From positions 868,001 through 932,000 of the forward strand of contig CAWCTH010000003.1 of the NCBI GenBank assembly GCA_963798445.1: 64,000 nt of DNA, given 5' to 3'. The notes below the pieces were generated by a model. It saw only the letters and a list, made by a program, of their open reading frames with translations. It did not search any database and was not told the DNA's origin. Every line of letters starts with the position of its first letter. Position 1 is the first letter of the stretch. Positions 22,505-32,034 of the stretch are shown one piece after another. The DNA is from DASXAI01 sp963798445. Its GTDB lineage: Bacteria; Actinomycetota; Acidimicrobiia; Acidimicrobiales; Ilumatobacteraceae. Position numbers and translations under genes: made by a program.

Positions 22505-25500
22505 AGCTGCGTCACCGGTTGTGTCGCCGGTTGGGCGACCGGCTCCTCGCCGGCCAGTGCGATGATCACCGGCACCTCGTCGGGCGTGCGGGCGGCGGGA
22601 TGGCGGCGGCGCTCACCGCCGTCGCGCCGGCGCGTGCGCCGGATGGCCACCGCCAGGGTCACCAGCCAGAGCACGGCCTGCACGCCCACCAGCAGGAAAC
22701 GGCTGAACGGCGTGTCGAACGACAGCGTGGCCGACCCGGCCTGATCGATCGTGAAGGCGTTGGCCCAGCCGAAGGCCGGGCGGCGGGCCACGGTGGTGCC
22801 GTCGACGCTGAGCCGCCAGCCGCCGTCGGCGGGCGCGGACAGGAACACGGTGCCCGCACTGACCGCGCCCTTCCACGCGTTGGTGCCGTCGGTGTCGGGC
22901 AGCACCGCGGTGGCGCCGGCGAGATCCGTGCGCACCAGCGACTCGAAGCCGGCTTCGTCGCTGGCGCCGGCCACGGTCTCGGGCAGCATCGCCCGCTCCG
23001 GGATCCACGCTTCGTTCTCGTAGACGACGTAGGCGTCGTCGATGTCCTTCTGGCGCAGGTCGAGCTGGCCGGCGAGGGTGTTCAGGAGCGCCGGCGGCGG
23101 TGGGTAGGCGGTCGCGCCGCTGGCGCGCGGCCCCGCCCGTTGCGGCACCACGATGTACCGGACGCTCATCGGCCCGAGCATGCGCCCGAGCCGGGTGCTC
23201 TGGCCGGTCGTGGCCAGGCCCAGGGCGTCGGCCACGAGTCGCTCCGAGCGCGACGGGTCACCGGCCCAGGCGTCGCGGACGTCGGGCGCGCCATTGGTCG
23301 ACAGGGCGTAGGCGATCCCGTCGGCCAGCTCCCAACCGGGCTGCGGGAGGGCACGGGGATCACCGACCCACAAGACGCGGTAGTCGCCGGGCTGCTGATC
23401 GGTGGGCAGGAAGGCCAGCGCGTCGGCCACGTCGACCGAGCCGAGGCCCCAGGAGCCGTCGGCGGCGCTGGCCACCGCCGGCAGGAGGCCGAGGCCAACG
23501 GCCACGACGGCCAGGAAGCCGAGGGGCTGGCGCCACGAGAAGTGGGTGCCGCGCACATCGGTGTCGACGGCGGTGGCGCCACAGGCTCCGGCCAGCGCCA
23601 GGCCCACCGCCGCCGGCACCAACCACACCTCGACGGGCACGGCCGCCGCCGGTGCCCAACCGCGATCGGCGGCCCAGGCGACGATGAAGAACAGCAGCGC
23701 CAAAACGGCGGCCCGGCCAGCCCACGCCAGTCGCCAGCCCCGGCCCAGCAGGAGGGCGACCGCTGCCGGCACCAGCAGCAGGTAGGCCAGGATGCCACCG
23801 TCGTGCGGGCCGGTGGCGAAGCGCAGCAGGGCGTCGAGGCCCCGGTCGTCGGCCGCCGCCAGCGGGGCAGAGCCGGCCACGGCGCCCAGGTGGCCGATGA
23901 CCGATGCGACCCACGGCAGGTGCAGCACGAGCGCCAGCACGGCGGCGGCCAGGCTGGCGGCGAGGGCCCGCAAGGCCCGCTGGATCCCGCCCATGACGGC
24001 CGAGGCCAGCGTCAACGCCAGCGCCACCAGCACGACCTCGACGGCGAACACCGGCACGAAGGCGGCGACGACGGCGATGAGCAGCCCGAGGGCGGCGATG
24101 CGCGAGACCAGCGAGTCGGGCGACCGGCCCGCCGGCCCGTACGGCGCCAGGCCGCTGATCGAGGCGATGCCGGCGATGGCCCACGGCATGGCGCCGTACA
24201 CGAGCAGAGCCGACCATCGCCCGACGGCGACGGCGTTGTACGGCAGGGCGGCAGCGGCGTACACGAGCAGGCCCGTGAGGCGCGCCCGTTGCGTCCCGAG
24301 GGGCCGCACCAGCCACCACATCCCGATGAAGCCCGCCAGGATGGGGCCGAGGATGGCGACGGTGCGGAACAAGCTCATCGAACCCAGGAAGCCGAGGCCG
24401 CCGAGGCCAAGCAGGGCCACGCCCGACGGCACCGCCGTGGCGGCACCGAGACCGTGGGCCCACCAACCGGAGAAATAGTCGCCCAGCAGCGTCGTGGCGT
24501 GGCCGGGAAACTGCAGGAAGCCACCGAGGGCGGGGATGCGCTCGGTGATCAGCGTCCGGCTCCCGACCAGGAAGATGATCACGACCGCCACCCACACGAG
24601 GTAGGTGGCCCGGTTGCGGCCGGTGCGGAACATGTCGACGAAGTCGCGCACGGCACCGGTGATGCCCGAGCCCTCCTCGTGGTGGCTGTGGCCGCGGAAG
24701 AACGACACCAGGCGGGCGCTGCCCCGCGTCTGCAGCCGCCGCACCTCGTTGTCGTTCACCTGCCGGAAGACCGACAGCACGCGGCGCTTGCGGCGGATCT
24801 CACGGAGATCGGTCAGCGCGCCGGGCCACGCCGCCAGGAGCGCGCCGGCCCGCCGGACGTGCCCGGTGAGCAGGCTGGCCAGCACTTCGACGGCCGTGAC
24901 CAGCGCGTACTGCGGCAGGACCCGCAGGAGGTGCCATCCGCTGTAGGAGGACAGGACGGTGCGCAGCCGGTTGCGCTCGCGGGCGCGCTCGTCGGGCAGC
25001 CCGTCGCCCCCCCGCCACCGGGCCCGCGCCGCCGGCACGACCAGGACGCGAGCGCCGCTGGCGTGCGCTCGCCAGCACAGGTCGAGCTCTTCGCCCTGGC
25101 CGGCGACCTCGGCGTCGAACCCACCGATGGCGCGGAACAGGTCGGTGCGCACCAGCAGGCACGCCGTCGACAGGCTGAACGTGTCGCGGACGGCGTCGTG
25201 CTGCTCCTGGTCGAGCTCGCCCGGGTCGACCGCCGGTGCCGGCTCACCGAACTTGTCGCTGCCGACTCCGGCGCTCAGCAGCCGGGCCGGGTCGTCCCAC
25301 TGGGTGATCTTCGGCCCGACCACGCCGCCGTTGGAGCGATACGTCTCCTCCACGAGCAGCCGGATGGCCGCGGTGTCGAGGGCGACGTCGTCATGGAGAA
25401 AGCAGAAGAACCCGGCCCCTTCGACCAACTTGAGGGCCTCGTTGGCCGCACCGCCGTAGGTGGGATGGGCGGCGGCCCGGCGGATGAACGCGTCGGGCAA

Positions 25501-25677
25501 CCGGGACCCGACCCGCTCCACGAAGCCCGGTGTCCCGCCGGTGTCGAGGACGAGCACGCGCAGGTTCGGGTAGTCCTGCGCCGCGAGGCCGTCCAGAACG
25601 TCGTCGAACCAGGCGCCGGGATCGCGCGCCACGACCACCGCGACGACGGGCGGAGCGGTGCGGCCGGCGTTGTCCAC
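22501..25677 (-). CDS. Giant membrane glycosyltransferase family 2 protein
   Basis: About 1058 aa. The N-terminal GT-A domain (residues 1-260) shows VVAVVVARDPGAWFDDVLD, a donor-binding FLHDDVALD, and GGFDAEVAGQGEELDLCWR (the ED box). About 12-14 membrane helices follow, with a large extracytoplasmic domain near 780-980 and a last helix before a basic tail. The architecture resembles actinobacterial GT2 proteins paired with DUF5719. The GTG at 25677 is preferred because the longer frame (to 25860) is antisense to the 75-aa gene on the other strand. It heads the three-gene coupled operon. Acceptor and sugar are unknown. Confidence 0.85.
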   Translation of the reverse strand: MDNAGRTAPPVVAVVVARDPGAWFDDVLDGLAAQDYPNLRVLVLDTGGTPGFVERVGSRLPDAFIRRAAAHPTYGGAANEALKLVEGAGFFCFLHDDVALDTAAIRLLVEETYRSNGGVVGPKITQWDDPARLLSAGVGSDKFGEPAPAVDPGELDQEQHDAVRDTFSLSTACLLVRTDLFRAIGGFDAEVAGQGEELDLCWRAHASGARVLVVPAARARWRGGDGLPDERARERNRLRTVLSSYSGWHLLRVLPQYALVTAVEVLASLLTGHVRRAGALLAAWPGALTDLREIRRKRRVLSVFRQVNDNEVRRLQTRGSARLVSFFRGHSHHEEGSGITGAVRDFVDMFRTGRNRATYLVWVAVVIIFLVGSRTLITERIPALGGFLQFPGHATTLLGDYFSGWWAHGLGAATAVPSGVALLGLGGLGFLGSMSLFRTVAILGPILAGFIGMWWLVRPLGTQRARLTGLLVYAAAALPYNAVAVGRWSALLVYGAMPWAIAGIASISGLAPYGPAGRSPDSLVSRIAALGLLIAVVAAFVPVFAVEVVLVALALTLASAVMGGIQRALRALAASLAAAVLALVLHLPWVASVIGHLGAVAGSAPLAAADDRGLDALLRFATGPHDGGILAYLLLVPAAVALLLGRGWRLAWAGRAAVLALLFFIVAWAADRGWAPAAAVPVEVWLVPAAVGLALAGACGATAVDTDVRGTHFSWRQPLGFLAVVAVGLGLLPAVASAADGSWGLGSVDVADALAFLPTDQQPGDYRVLWVGDPRALPQPGWELADGIAYALSTNGAPDVRDAWAGDPSRSERLVADALGLATTGQSTRLGRMLGPMSVRYIVVPQRAGPRASGATAYPPPPALLNTLAGQLDLRQKDIDDAYVVYENEAWIPERAMLPETVAGASDEAGFESLVRTDLAGATAVLPDTDGTNAWKGAVSAGTVFLSAPADGGWRLSVDGTTVARRPAFGWANAFTIDQAGSATLSFDTPFSRFLLVGVQAVLWLVTLAVAIRRTRRRDGGERRRHPAARTPDEVPVIIALAGEEPVAQPATQPVTQL

Positions 25678-25712
25678 GAACCGACGAGGGTAGTCGTCGC
25701 CCTTCGCGCTGG

Positions 25713-25718
25713 TACGGT
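25713..25718 (+). promoter_or_regulatory. Predicted -10 box (TACGGT) for the 75-aa protein gene
   Basis: TACGGT is followed by 7 bases and the ATG at 25726. No ribosome binding site is seen. The box helps to support the small gene as real. Confidence 0.45.
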
Positions 25719-25725
25719 CACCGAC

Positions 25726-25953
25726 ATGGCCGACGCGGCGCACGACGATCTCTTGTCGCAGGTCAGCTCGGTGGCCACCGACGCGCTGTACGTGGCCGTC
25801 GGGTTCGGCGTGCTCGGCTTCCAGCGGCTCCAGGTCCGCCGTCGGGAGCTGGAAGCTCAACTGCCACCCGAGGTGTCCGGGGTGGTACGCGCCGTGGGCG
25901 AGCGGGCCCAGGCGGCCATCGGTGATCTGCTAGCGCGGAGTAGCCGTCGCTGA
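25726..25953 (+). CDS. Conserved-looking 75-aa hypothetical protein
   Basis: A short frame from the ATG at 25726. An N-terminal polar helix (MADAAHDDLLSQVSSVATDA) is followed by a weakly hydrophobic stretch (LYVAVGFGVLGFQRLQVRR) and an amphipathic helix. The composition is that of a real protein and it is preceded by a TANNNT box. It lies divergent to the GT2 gene with 48 bases between starts and overlaps the 3' end of the convergent SpoIID gene by 24 bases. It may be a small membrane-associated helical protein. The family was not identified. Confidence 0.6.
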   Translation: MADAAHDDLLSQVSSVATDALYVAVGFGVLGFQRLQVRRRELEAQLPPEVSGVVRAVGERAQAAIGDLLARSSRR

Positions 25954-28503
25954 CACCGGCGCCGAGGTGTAGTAGCCCGAGACGTCCACCACGAGATGGG
26001 TGGCGGCCCAGCTGAACAGGCACACCTGGCCGGCCGTAGCGGCGTCGCCGCCGATGGCGATGGTGGTGAGGTTGGCCACGACCTGCCCGGTGGCGTAGTT
26101 CAAGGTGGACGCCACCGGCGGCGCGTCCGAGCACGGATAGGCCGTCACGAAGCCGGGGCCGTCAGGCTGGTCGACGGTGACGTTGAGGGCGACGGCGGTC
26201 ACGCCGGTGCCCGGGAGGCCACCCTGGCCGAGCACGGGGAGGGTGACCACGCCGCCGGCGGGAACCTTCCCGGCGAAGACGGGGTTCGGCGAGCGCGTGT
26301 CGAGGATGCGGCTGGGCGTCACCGCGACGTACTCCCCCGGACCGCTCGGCCCGAACCAGCCGAGCAGGTCGGCCACGACGTGGGTGGCGGCGAAGGACGT
26401 CACGCAGACCCGGCCGTCGCCGCCGATGGCGGCGACCGCCTGGTTGGCGACATCGCGCCTGGCGCGGTAGTTCAGGTTCGACGACGGGGGCACGGCCCCG
26501 CCGCATCCGTACGCCGTGAGGTAGCCGTCGGCGGCGGACTCGGTGGCGGTCAGGTTGAGCATCACGCCGGTGGCGTCGTCGGGCACCGACGGCGAACCGG
26601 CGGCGGGGAAGCCGGCCCCGCCTCCGGCGGCGACCTGCTGGCGCTGACCCCCGATGCCGATGCCGTAGCGAGTGTCGAGGCGGCGAGTGGGCGACAGCGG
26701 CTTGTACCCCGACGTGGCGCCGGCGCCGTACCAGCCGAGCACGTCCACCAGGACGTCCACCTTCGACATCGTGTACAGGCAGATCTGACCGCCGGCGCCT
26801 ACCTGGACCTGGGCCATGTTGGCCACGTTCTGGCCGGGCTCGTAGTTCACCGTGGACGTGGCCGGCCGCGCCTCACCGCACGGATAGACGGTCAGGAACC
26901 CTGGCGCGCCGGCCTGCGTCGCGGTCACGTTCACCGCCACCGCCACGACGCCCGCCGCCGGGACGCCGCCGACGCCAACGACCGGCAGCGCCATCGAGCA
27001 GTCGGCGGCGAGCGGCAGCGCGCCGGTGCCGATGCCGTTGCGGGTGTCGAGCAAACGCGCCGGCGTGACCGGCGCGAAGCGAGCCGGCTCGACCGTCGGT
27101 AGCGCCGCCACGGGCGGCACCACCCGGCCGTCGCACGCGGTCGGCACCGAGAACCAGTCCGAGCGCAGGGCGAACTGGCCCTGGAACTGCACACCGGTGA
27201 CCGTCACCGAGCCGGCTGTGCCCAGGATCTCCATCGAGCGGACACGGCCCCCGTCGGCCCCCAGCCCGTTGCGGGTGACGACCCGCAGGAGCTGCAGGGT
27301 GCCGATCTGCGGGTAGGCGGCCTCGATGGCGGCCACCGTGAGCGTCGCCGACCAATCGTGTCGGTTCCCGAGGGGCGAGTACTGGTCGCCGTCGTCGGGC
27401 ACGGCCGGGAAGGCCCCGGCATCGTTGGTGTAGCCCCCCGACGACGCCGAGTACATGGCGCTCACGACGGCGCCGTTGGCCACCAGGACCACGCCGGCCG
27501 TGTCCGTTGTGGCCTGGTCGGTGAACGGCGCCTCGTTGCCCACGATCGGCGTCGGGCCACCGTCTTCGACGTTGACGGCGGCGCGGTAGCCGGCGCCGCC
27601 GTAGACCTGACACGACTGCGTGTCACAGGTCCTGGCGTAGGAGTAACGGGTCTGGGCCAGGCCGTAGGAGCGCGCCGCCACTGCCTGGGCCCGCAGGGCG
27701 TGGAGACCGGCGCCGCCACCGTCGGCACCCCACGCCGCCGGCATCTCCCGGGGCACCACGCCTTGCACGTATCGGTCGACCGGCACGATGTTCACCGTTC
27801 GGTTCTCGCCCAGCGTGCCGTTCACCGCACGGATCGAGCCCCGGTAGTAGCGGGCATGGATGCCGCTGTCGAACTGATCGGTGCCCGGCCGCTCGCACAC
27901 CCCGAGGAGGCTCTCCACCGGTGCCGTCGCGGTGTCGATGCCGGCCACGGAGAAGTCGACGGATGCGACGCCCGACGCCTTCAGCACCCACGGCGTGCCC
28001 GGCGCCTCGAACTCGGCGGGGGTGCTGATCGAGGGGCAGTTCACCGCGTCGTTGCGGGTGTAGAGGTTGTAGGCCCCGGGCGCCACCTCGACGGCGGCGG
28101 CGGCACGGAAGAGCTCGCCACCGGACACCGACGTCGCCAGCGCCCCGGCGTCCTGGATCACCGTGGTGACCGGATCGTCGTCGACGGCGGTCAGTCGAAC
28201 CGTGAAGCTCTGGTTCGGGTCCGACGCGCTCTGGGTGGTGCCCCCGTAGTAATGGGCGAGGATCTGATCCCACGTCCAACCGAGCTTCACGGCGTAGCCG
28301 TAGGCGCCGACCTGGCTCATGCCGATGCCGTGGCCGAACCCGTGGCCAGTGAGGGTGACGCTGGCGCCGTAGCCGCTCGCCCCAAGACCGTGCACCACGA
28401 GGGGCGCCGCCTCTGCTGTCGGCGATCCGATGCTGGTCAGACCGGCCGTGACCACGAGAAGGACGACCGCCAGGGCTCGGCGGCAGGTTCGCTGGTTCGG
28501 CAT
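25930..28503 (-). CDS. Secreted SpoIID/LytB-domain protein with three LDTR modules
   Basis: 857 aa. Signal peptide 1-33. The SpoIID/LytB domain (about 45-420) includes GHGFGHGIGMSQVGAYGYA, YYRGSIRAVNG, the catalytic-type VPREMPAAWG, LRAQAVAARSYGL, and the late SAMYSASSGGYT motif. SpoIID in Bacillus is a lytic transglycosylase acting on denuded glycan strands. In this non-sporulating lineage a peptidoglycan role is inferred. The C-terminal 370 residues are three repeat modules starting at ARLLDTRNG, RRLDTRYG and RILDTRSP, the same module as in two other secreted proteins of the window. It is divergent from the flippase gene. Confidence 0.88.
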   Translation of the reverse strand: MPNQRTCRRALAVVLLVVTAGLTSIGSPTAEAAPLVVHGLGASGYGASVTLTGHGFGHGIGMSQVGAYGYAVKLGWTWDQILAHYYGGTTQSASDPNQSFTVRLTAVDDDPVTTVIQDAGALATSVSGGELFRAAAAVEVAPGAYNLYTRNDAVNCPSISTPAEFEAPGTPWVLKASGVASVDFSVAGIDTATAPVESLLGVCERPGTDQFDSGIHARYYRGSIRAVNGTLGENRTVNIVPVDRYVQGVVPREMPAAWGADGGGAGLHALRAQAVAARSYGLAQTRYSYARTCDTQSCQVYGGAGYRAAVNVEDGGPTPIVGNEAPFTDQATTDTAGVVLVANGAVVSAMYSASSGGYTNDAGAFPAVPDDGDQYSPLGNRHDWSATLTVAAIEAAYPQIGTLQLLRVVTRNGLGADGGRVRSMEILGTAGSVTVTGVQFQGQFALRSDWFSVPTACDGRVVPPVAALPTVEPARFAPVTPARLLDTRNGIGTGALPLAADCSMALPVVGVGGVPAAGVVAVAVNVTATQAGAPGFLTVYPCGEARPATSTVNYEPGQNVANMAQVQVGAGGQICLYTMSKVDVLVDVLGWYGAGATSGYKPLSPTRRLDTRYGIGIGGQRQQVAAGGGAGFPAAGSPSVPDDATGVMLNLTATESAADGYLTAYGCGGAVPPSSNLNYRARRDVANQAVAAIGGDGRVCVTSFAATHVVADLLGWFGPSGPGEYVAVTPSRILDTRSPNPVFAGKVPAGGVVTLPVLGQGGLPGTGVTAVALNVTVDQPDGPGFVTAYPCSDAPPVASTLNYATGQVVANLTTIAIGGDAATAGQVCLFSWAATHLVVDVSGYYTSAPVSATATPR

Positions 28504-28557
28504 GGGCCATTGGACGGTAGTTGGCCGAGTGCCCGGCGTGCGGGCATGGCCCCGGAT

Positions 28558-28563
28558 TATGGT
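28558..28563 (+). promoter_or_regulatory. Predicted -10 box (TATGGT) before the flippase
   Basis: TATGGT is followed by 8 bases and an in-frame TTG at 28572. This gives a leaderless start that includes a conserved-looking NPLPEGT segment of the flippase N-terminus. Confidence 0.35.
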
Positions 28564-28571
28564 TGGCCTGC

Positions 28572-29907
28572 TTGCAGACCCGACGGCTCCTGGATCGCGC
28601 CAACGAACGTAACCCGCTTCCCGAGGGGACGATGTCGGTCGGCCTCGGGCTCATCATCTCGGGCATCGCTACGTACGGCTACCTGTCGATCACGAAGCGC
28701 GCGCTCGGTGAGGATCAGTTCGCGCCGGTCAGCCTCCTGTGGTTCCTGACCTTCATCCTGGCGCCGGGGTTCTTCCTGCCCGTCGAGCAGGAGGTCGGGC
28801 GGGCCATCGCCCACCGGCGGGCCCTCGGCCAGGGCTCCCGCCCCGTCGTGCGCCGCGCCGCGGTCCTCGAAGGCATCCTCCTGGTCACCATCACCATCGT
28901 CATGGTGGCGATCAGCCCCTTGCTGGTCAGCCACCTGTTCGACGGCAACTGGTCGCTGTTCTTCGCCCTGGTCATCGCCTTCTGGGCCTACGCCCTGGCC
29001 CACCTCACCCGGGGGGTCTGGTCGGGTACCGGGCGTTTCGACGCCTACGCCACCCTCATGGGCAGCGAGGGCCTGACGCGATTGATCTTCGCCATCGTCC
29101 TGGCCGTGGCCGGGGTGAAGGCCGTCGGGCCGTACGGCATCCTCATCGGCCTGCCCGCCGCCGCCGGCGTGCTCATCTCGATGCCGCGGGCAGCACCACG
29201 TGCTGGAAGACGGGCCGGAGGCATCGTGGGGCGAGATCACCCCCAACCTGGGCTGGCTCCTGTGCGGCTCGGTGTTCGCGGCGGCACTGCTCAACGCCGG
29301 TCCGATCGCCGCCAGCCTGCTCAAGAGCTCCGACGCCGACAACGCCCTCGTCACCCAGATCTCGACGGGCGTCATCATCGCCCGGGTGCCGCTGTTCCTC
29401 TTCCAGGCGGTGCAGGCGGCGCTGCTGCCCAAGCTGGCCCGTCTGGCCGCTCGGGGCGCCCTCGACGACTTCGTCAAAGGGTTCCGCAAGCTGCTCATGC
29501 TGGTGCTCGCGGTCAGCGTGGCTGCCGTGGTCGGGGCGTTCCTGATCGGCACGATCATGGTGAAGATCTTCTTCGACTCCGAGCTGAGCCGGCGCACCCT
29601 CACCCTGCTGGCCCTGTCGAGCGCGCTCTACATGATCGCCCTGGCCCTCGCCCAGGCCATCATCGCCCTGCGGGGCCACGCCAAGGTGGCCGCCGGTTGG
29701 GCCATCGGCATGGGCACGTTCATCGCCGTGGCCCTCATCCCCGACGACGACCTGCTGCTGCGGGTCGAGTCGGCGCTGGTGGCGGGATCGCTGGCCGCCC
29801 TCGTCGTGTTCGCCGTCGTGTTGCGCTCGATGATCCGTTCAGGGGTCCGGCCGCCCGATGAGGATTCGCTGCTCGAGGCGTTCGACTCCATGCCGATGGA
29901 GCCGTAG
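28572..29907 (+). CDS. Polysaccharide flippase, MATE/Wzx-like (one +1 frameshift)
   Basis: Membrane protein of the oligosaccharide flippase superfamily with about 12-14 helices. The early segment GPEQ-like ALGEDQFAPVSLLWFLTFI and the FFLPVEQEVGRAIAHRRA motif are typical of the actinobacterial branch. The reading frame breaks near 29183: VLISM is in one frame and RGQHHVLEDGPEAS in the next. Removing one base gives about 444 aa. The start is uncertain: TTG 28572 (with a TANNNT box) or ATG 28632. The latter removes a segment (NPLPEGT) that I believe is conserved. It likely exports lipid-linked units made by the nearby glycosyltransferases. Confidence 0.85.
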
Positions 29908-29917
29908 AGGCGCGCTT

Positions 29918-30913
29918 TCAGCGGCGGGCGCGGTGGACCTTTTCGGTCTCGATCTTGAGGTCGTGGCTCACCATGCGCTCCACCAGTGAGTGGAAGTCGA
30001 CCTTGGGCTGCCAGCCCAGCTTGGTGTGGGCCTTCGTGGCGTCGCCGACCAGCAGATCGACCTCGGCGGGGCGGAAGAACCGCTCGTCCTGGCGCACGTA
30101 ACGCTCCCAGCGATCCAGCCCGGCGGCGGCGAACGCCAGCTCCAGGAACTCGCTCAGGGCGTGGGTCTTGCCGGTGGCCACGACGTAGTCGTCGGGCTCG
30201 GGCTGCTGCAGCATGGCCCACATGGCCTCGACGTAGTCGCCGGCGTAGCCCCAGTCCCGCTTGGTGTCGAGCACGCCCAGCACCAGTTCGTCCTGGAGGC
30301 CGAGCTTGATCCGGGCGACGGCGTTCGTCACCTTCCGGGTGGAGAACTCGAGGCCCCGCCGCTCGCTCTCGTGGTTGAACAGGATGCCGCTGCAGGCGTA
30401 CAGGTCGTAGGACTCGCGGTAGTTGACGGTGATCTGGTGGCCGAACACCTTGGCCACGCCGTAGGGCGACCGGGGATGGAACGGCGTCTGCTCGGTCTGG
30501 GGCGTCTCGCGCACCTTGCCGAACATCTCCGACGACGACGCCTGGTAGAAGCGCATCGGGTTGTTGTGGGTGCCGCCCACCATGCGGATGGCCTCCAGCA
30601 TGCGCAGCACGCCGAGGCCGGTCACGTTGGCCGTCAGCTCGGCCTGGCGGAACGACAGCGCCACGAACGAGATGCCGGCCAGGTTGTAGACCTCGTTGGG
30701 CTGGGTGTACTCCAGCGCCGCGACCAGCGACGGCAGATCCTGCAGGTCCCCCGGCACCAGCTCCACGAACGGCAGCTCGGCCTGGACCATGTCGCCCTTG
30801 GGGTTGTTCTGCCCCTTGATCATGCCGAACACCTGGTAGCCCTTGTCGTGCAGCAGCTCGGCCAGGAACTGCCCGTCCTGGCCGGTGATGCCGGTGATCA
30901 AGGCTCGGGGCAT
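29918..30913 (-). CDS. gmd: GDP-mannose 4,6-dehydratase
   Basis: Short-chain dehydrogenase that converts GDP-mannose to GDP-4-keto-6-deoxymannose, the first committed step to GDP-fucose or GDP-rhamnose. Seen: the NADP loop ITGITGQDGQFLAELL near residue 7, QASSSEMFGKV with the catalytic Ser/Glu, the YGVAK catalytic Tyr-Lys, and the diagnostic FNHESERRG and KRDWGYAGDYVEAMW segments. 331 aa, a normal length. Its partner reductase (fcl, 39856) lies 9 kb away on the other strand. It is divergent from the GT/cofD/cofE operon with only 20 bases between start codons. Confidence 0.95.
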   Translation of the reverse strand: MPRALITGITGQDGQFLAELLHDKGYQVFGMIKGQNNPKGDMVQAELPFVELVPGDLQDLPSLVAALEYTQPNEVYNLAGISFVALSFRQAELTANVTGLGVLRMLEAIRMVGGTHNNPMRFYQASSSEMFGKVRETPQTEQTPFHPRSPYGVAKVFGHQITVNYRESYDLYACSGILFNHESERRGLEFSTRKVTNAVARIKLGLQDELVLGVLDTKRDWGYAGDYVEAMWAMLQQPEPDDYVVATGKTHALSEFLELAFAAAGLDRWERYVRQDERFFRPAEVDLLVGDATKAHTKLGWQPKVDFHSLVERMVSHDLKIETEKVHRARR

Positions 30914-30933
30914 GAGTAGGTCATGCTACTGGC

Positions 30934-32034
30934 GTGATCTCCGTGGCCATCGACGTAGGGCCCACGATCGGGCCGGCCACCGGCATCGGCCAATTCGTGG
31001 TGCAGCTGATCGACGCCCTCGTGGCCCTGCCCGATCCGCCCGAGCTCCGCCGGTACGTCCTGAGCTTCCGGGCCCGCCTGCCCCCCGGCGTGCACCGGCT
31101 GCAGTACCCCGCGGGCGTCACCCTGCGGGCCTGGGGTCGGGGCGACCGGCCGCGGGCCAGGCGCGCCCTCGGCCACTGCGAGGTGGTGCACGGCACCAAC
31201 TACGTGGTGCCGCCGTCGGGCCTGCCCAGCGTCGTCACCGTGCACGACTGCTCGTTCCTGACCCGGCCCGAGCTGGTGAGCGCCACCGTCCGGTCGTTCG
31301 AGCCGGTGCTGCGGCGCGCCATCGCCCGGGGCGCGTGGGTGCACACGCCGTCGGCCTACGTCGCCGCCCAGGCGGCGGAGCTGCTGGGCGCCGAGCGGGT
31401 GCGGGTCGTGCCCCACGGACCGCCCGAGCACCTGGCCACGACGCCGGCCAGCCTGGTCCCCCTGCCCGGCCTCGACGGCCGGCCCTACGTCCTCGCCCTG
31501 GGCACCCGCGAGCCCCGCAAGAACCTCCCCCGCCTGGTCGAGGCGTTCGGCCTCCTCCACGCCGAGCATCCTGACCTGGCGCTGGTCCTCGTCGGCCCCG
31601 ACGGACCCGATCGCCCGAACATCGAGGCCGCCGTCAGCCGCCTGCCCCACTCGGCCGCCGAGCAGGTGTTGCTGACCGACTGGGTGACCGACGAGCACCG
31701 CACCGGCGTCCTGGCCCGCGCCACCGTCCTCGCCTACCCGTCCCTGGACGAGGGCTTCGGCTTCCCCCTGCTGGAGGCCATGCAACTCGGCGTGCCGGTG
31801 GTGGGGGCGGCCGCCGGTGCCATCCCCGAGATCGCCGCCGACGCCGCCCTGCTGGTCGACCCCGACGACGCTGCCGCGCTGGCCGCCGCGCTGGCCGCCG
31901 CCATCGTCGACAGCGCCGTACGCGACCGCCTGGTCGCCGCCGGCCGGGCCCGGCTCAGCGCCTTCTCGTGGTCTCGAAGTGCCGATGCGTTCGCCGCCCT
32001 CTACCGTGATGCCGCCATGGACGGTCCCTCGTGA
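30934..32034 (+). CDS. Glycosyltransferase family 4 (GT-B)
   Basis: 366 aa from a GTG. The N-terminal half has a glycine-rich start (VGPTIGPATGIGQFV) and HDCSFLTRPEL. The C-terminal half has the GT4 donor-site pattern YVLALGTREPRKNLPRLVEAF and the EX7E-type segment PSLDEGFGFPLLEAMQLGVPV. Such enzymes retain the anomeric configuration and use a nucleotide sugar, probably GDP- or dTDP-linked given the neighbours. Its stop overlaps the cofD start, an unusual coupling of a glycosyltransferase with F420 biosynthesis, probably just shared transcription. Confidence 0.88.
   Translation: MISVAIDVGPTIGPATGIGQFVVQLIDALVALPDPPELRRYVLSFRARLPPGVHRLQYPAGVTLRAWGRGDRPRARRALGHCEVVHGTNYVVPPSGLPSVVTVHDCSFLTRPELVSATVRSFEPVLRRAIARGAWVHTPSAYVAAQAAELLGAERVRVVPHGPPEHLATTPASLVPLPGLDGRPYVLALGTREPRKNLPRLVEAFGLLHAEHPDLALVLVGPDGPDRPNIEAAVSRLPHSAAEQVLLTDWVTDEHRTGVLARATVLAYPSLDEGFGFPLLEAMQLGVPVVGAAAGAIPEIAADAALLVDPDDAAALAAALAAAIVDSAVRDRLVAAGRARLSAFSWSRSADAFAALYRDAAMDGPS

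Noticed and set aside
22519..25953. Plus-strand 1144-residue open frame opposite the GT2 gene
   Set aside because: Composition is a GC-rich mirror of the real gene. Only its last 75 codons (25726-25953) look like a protein.
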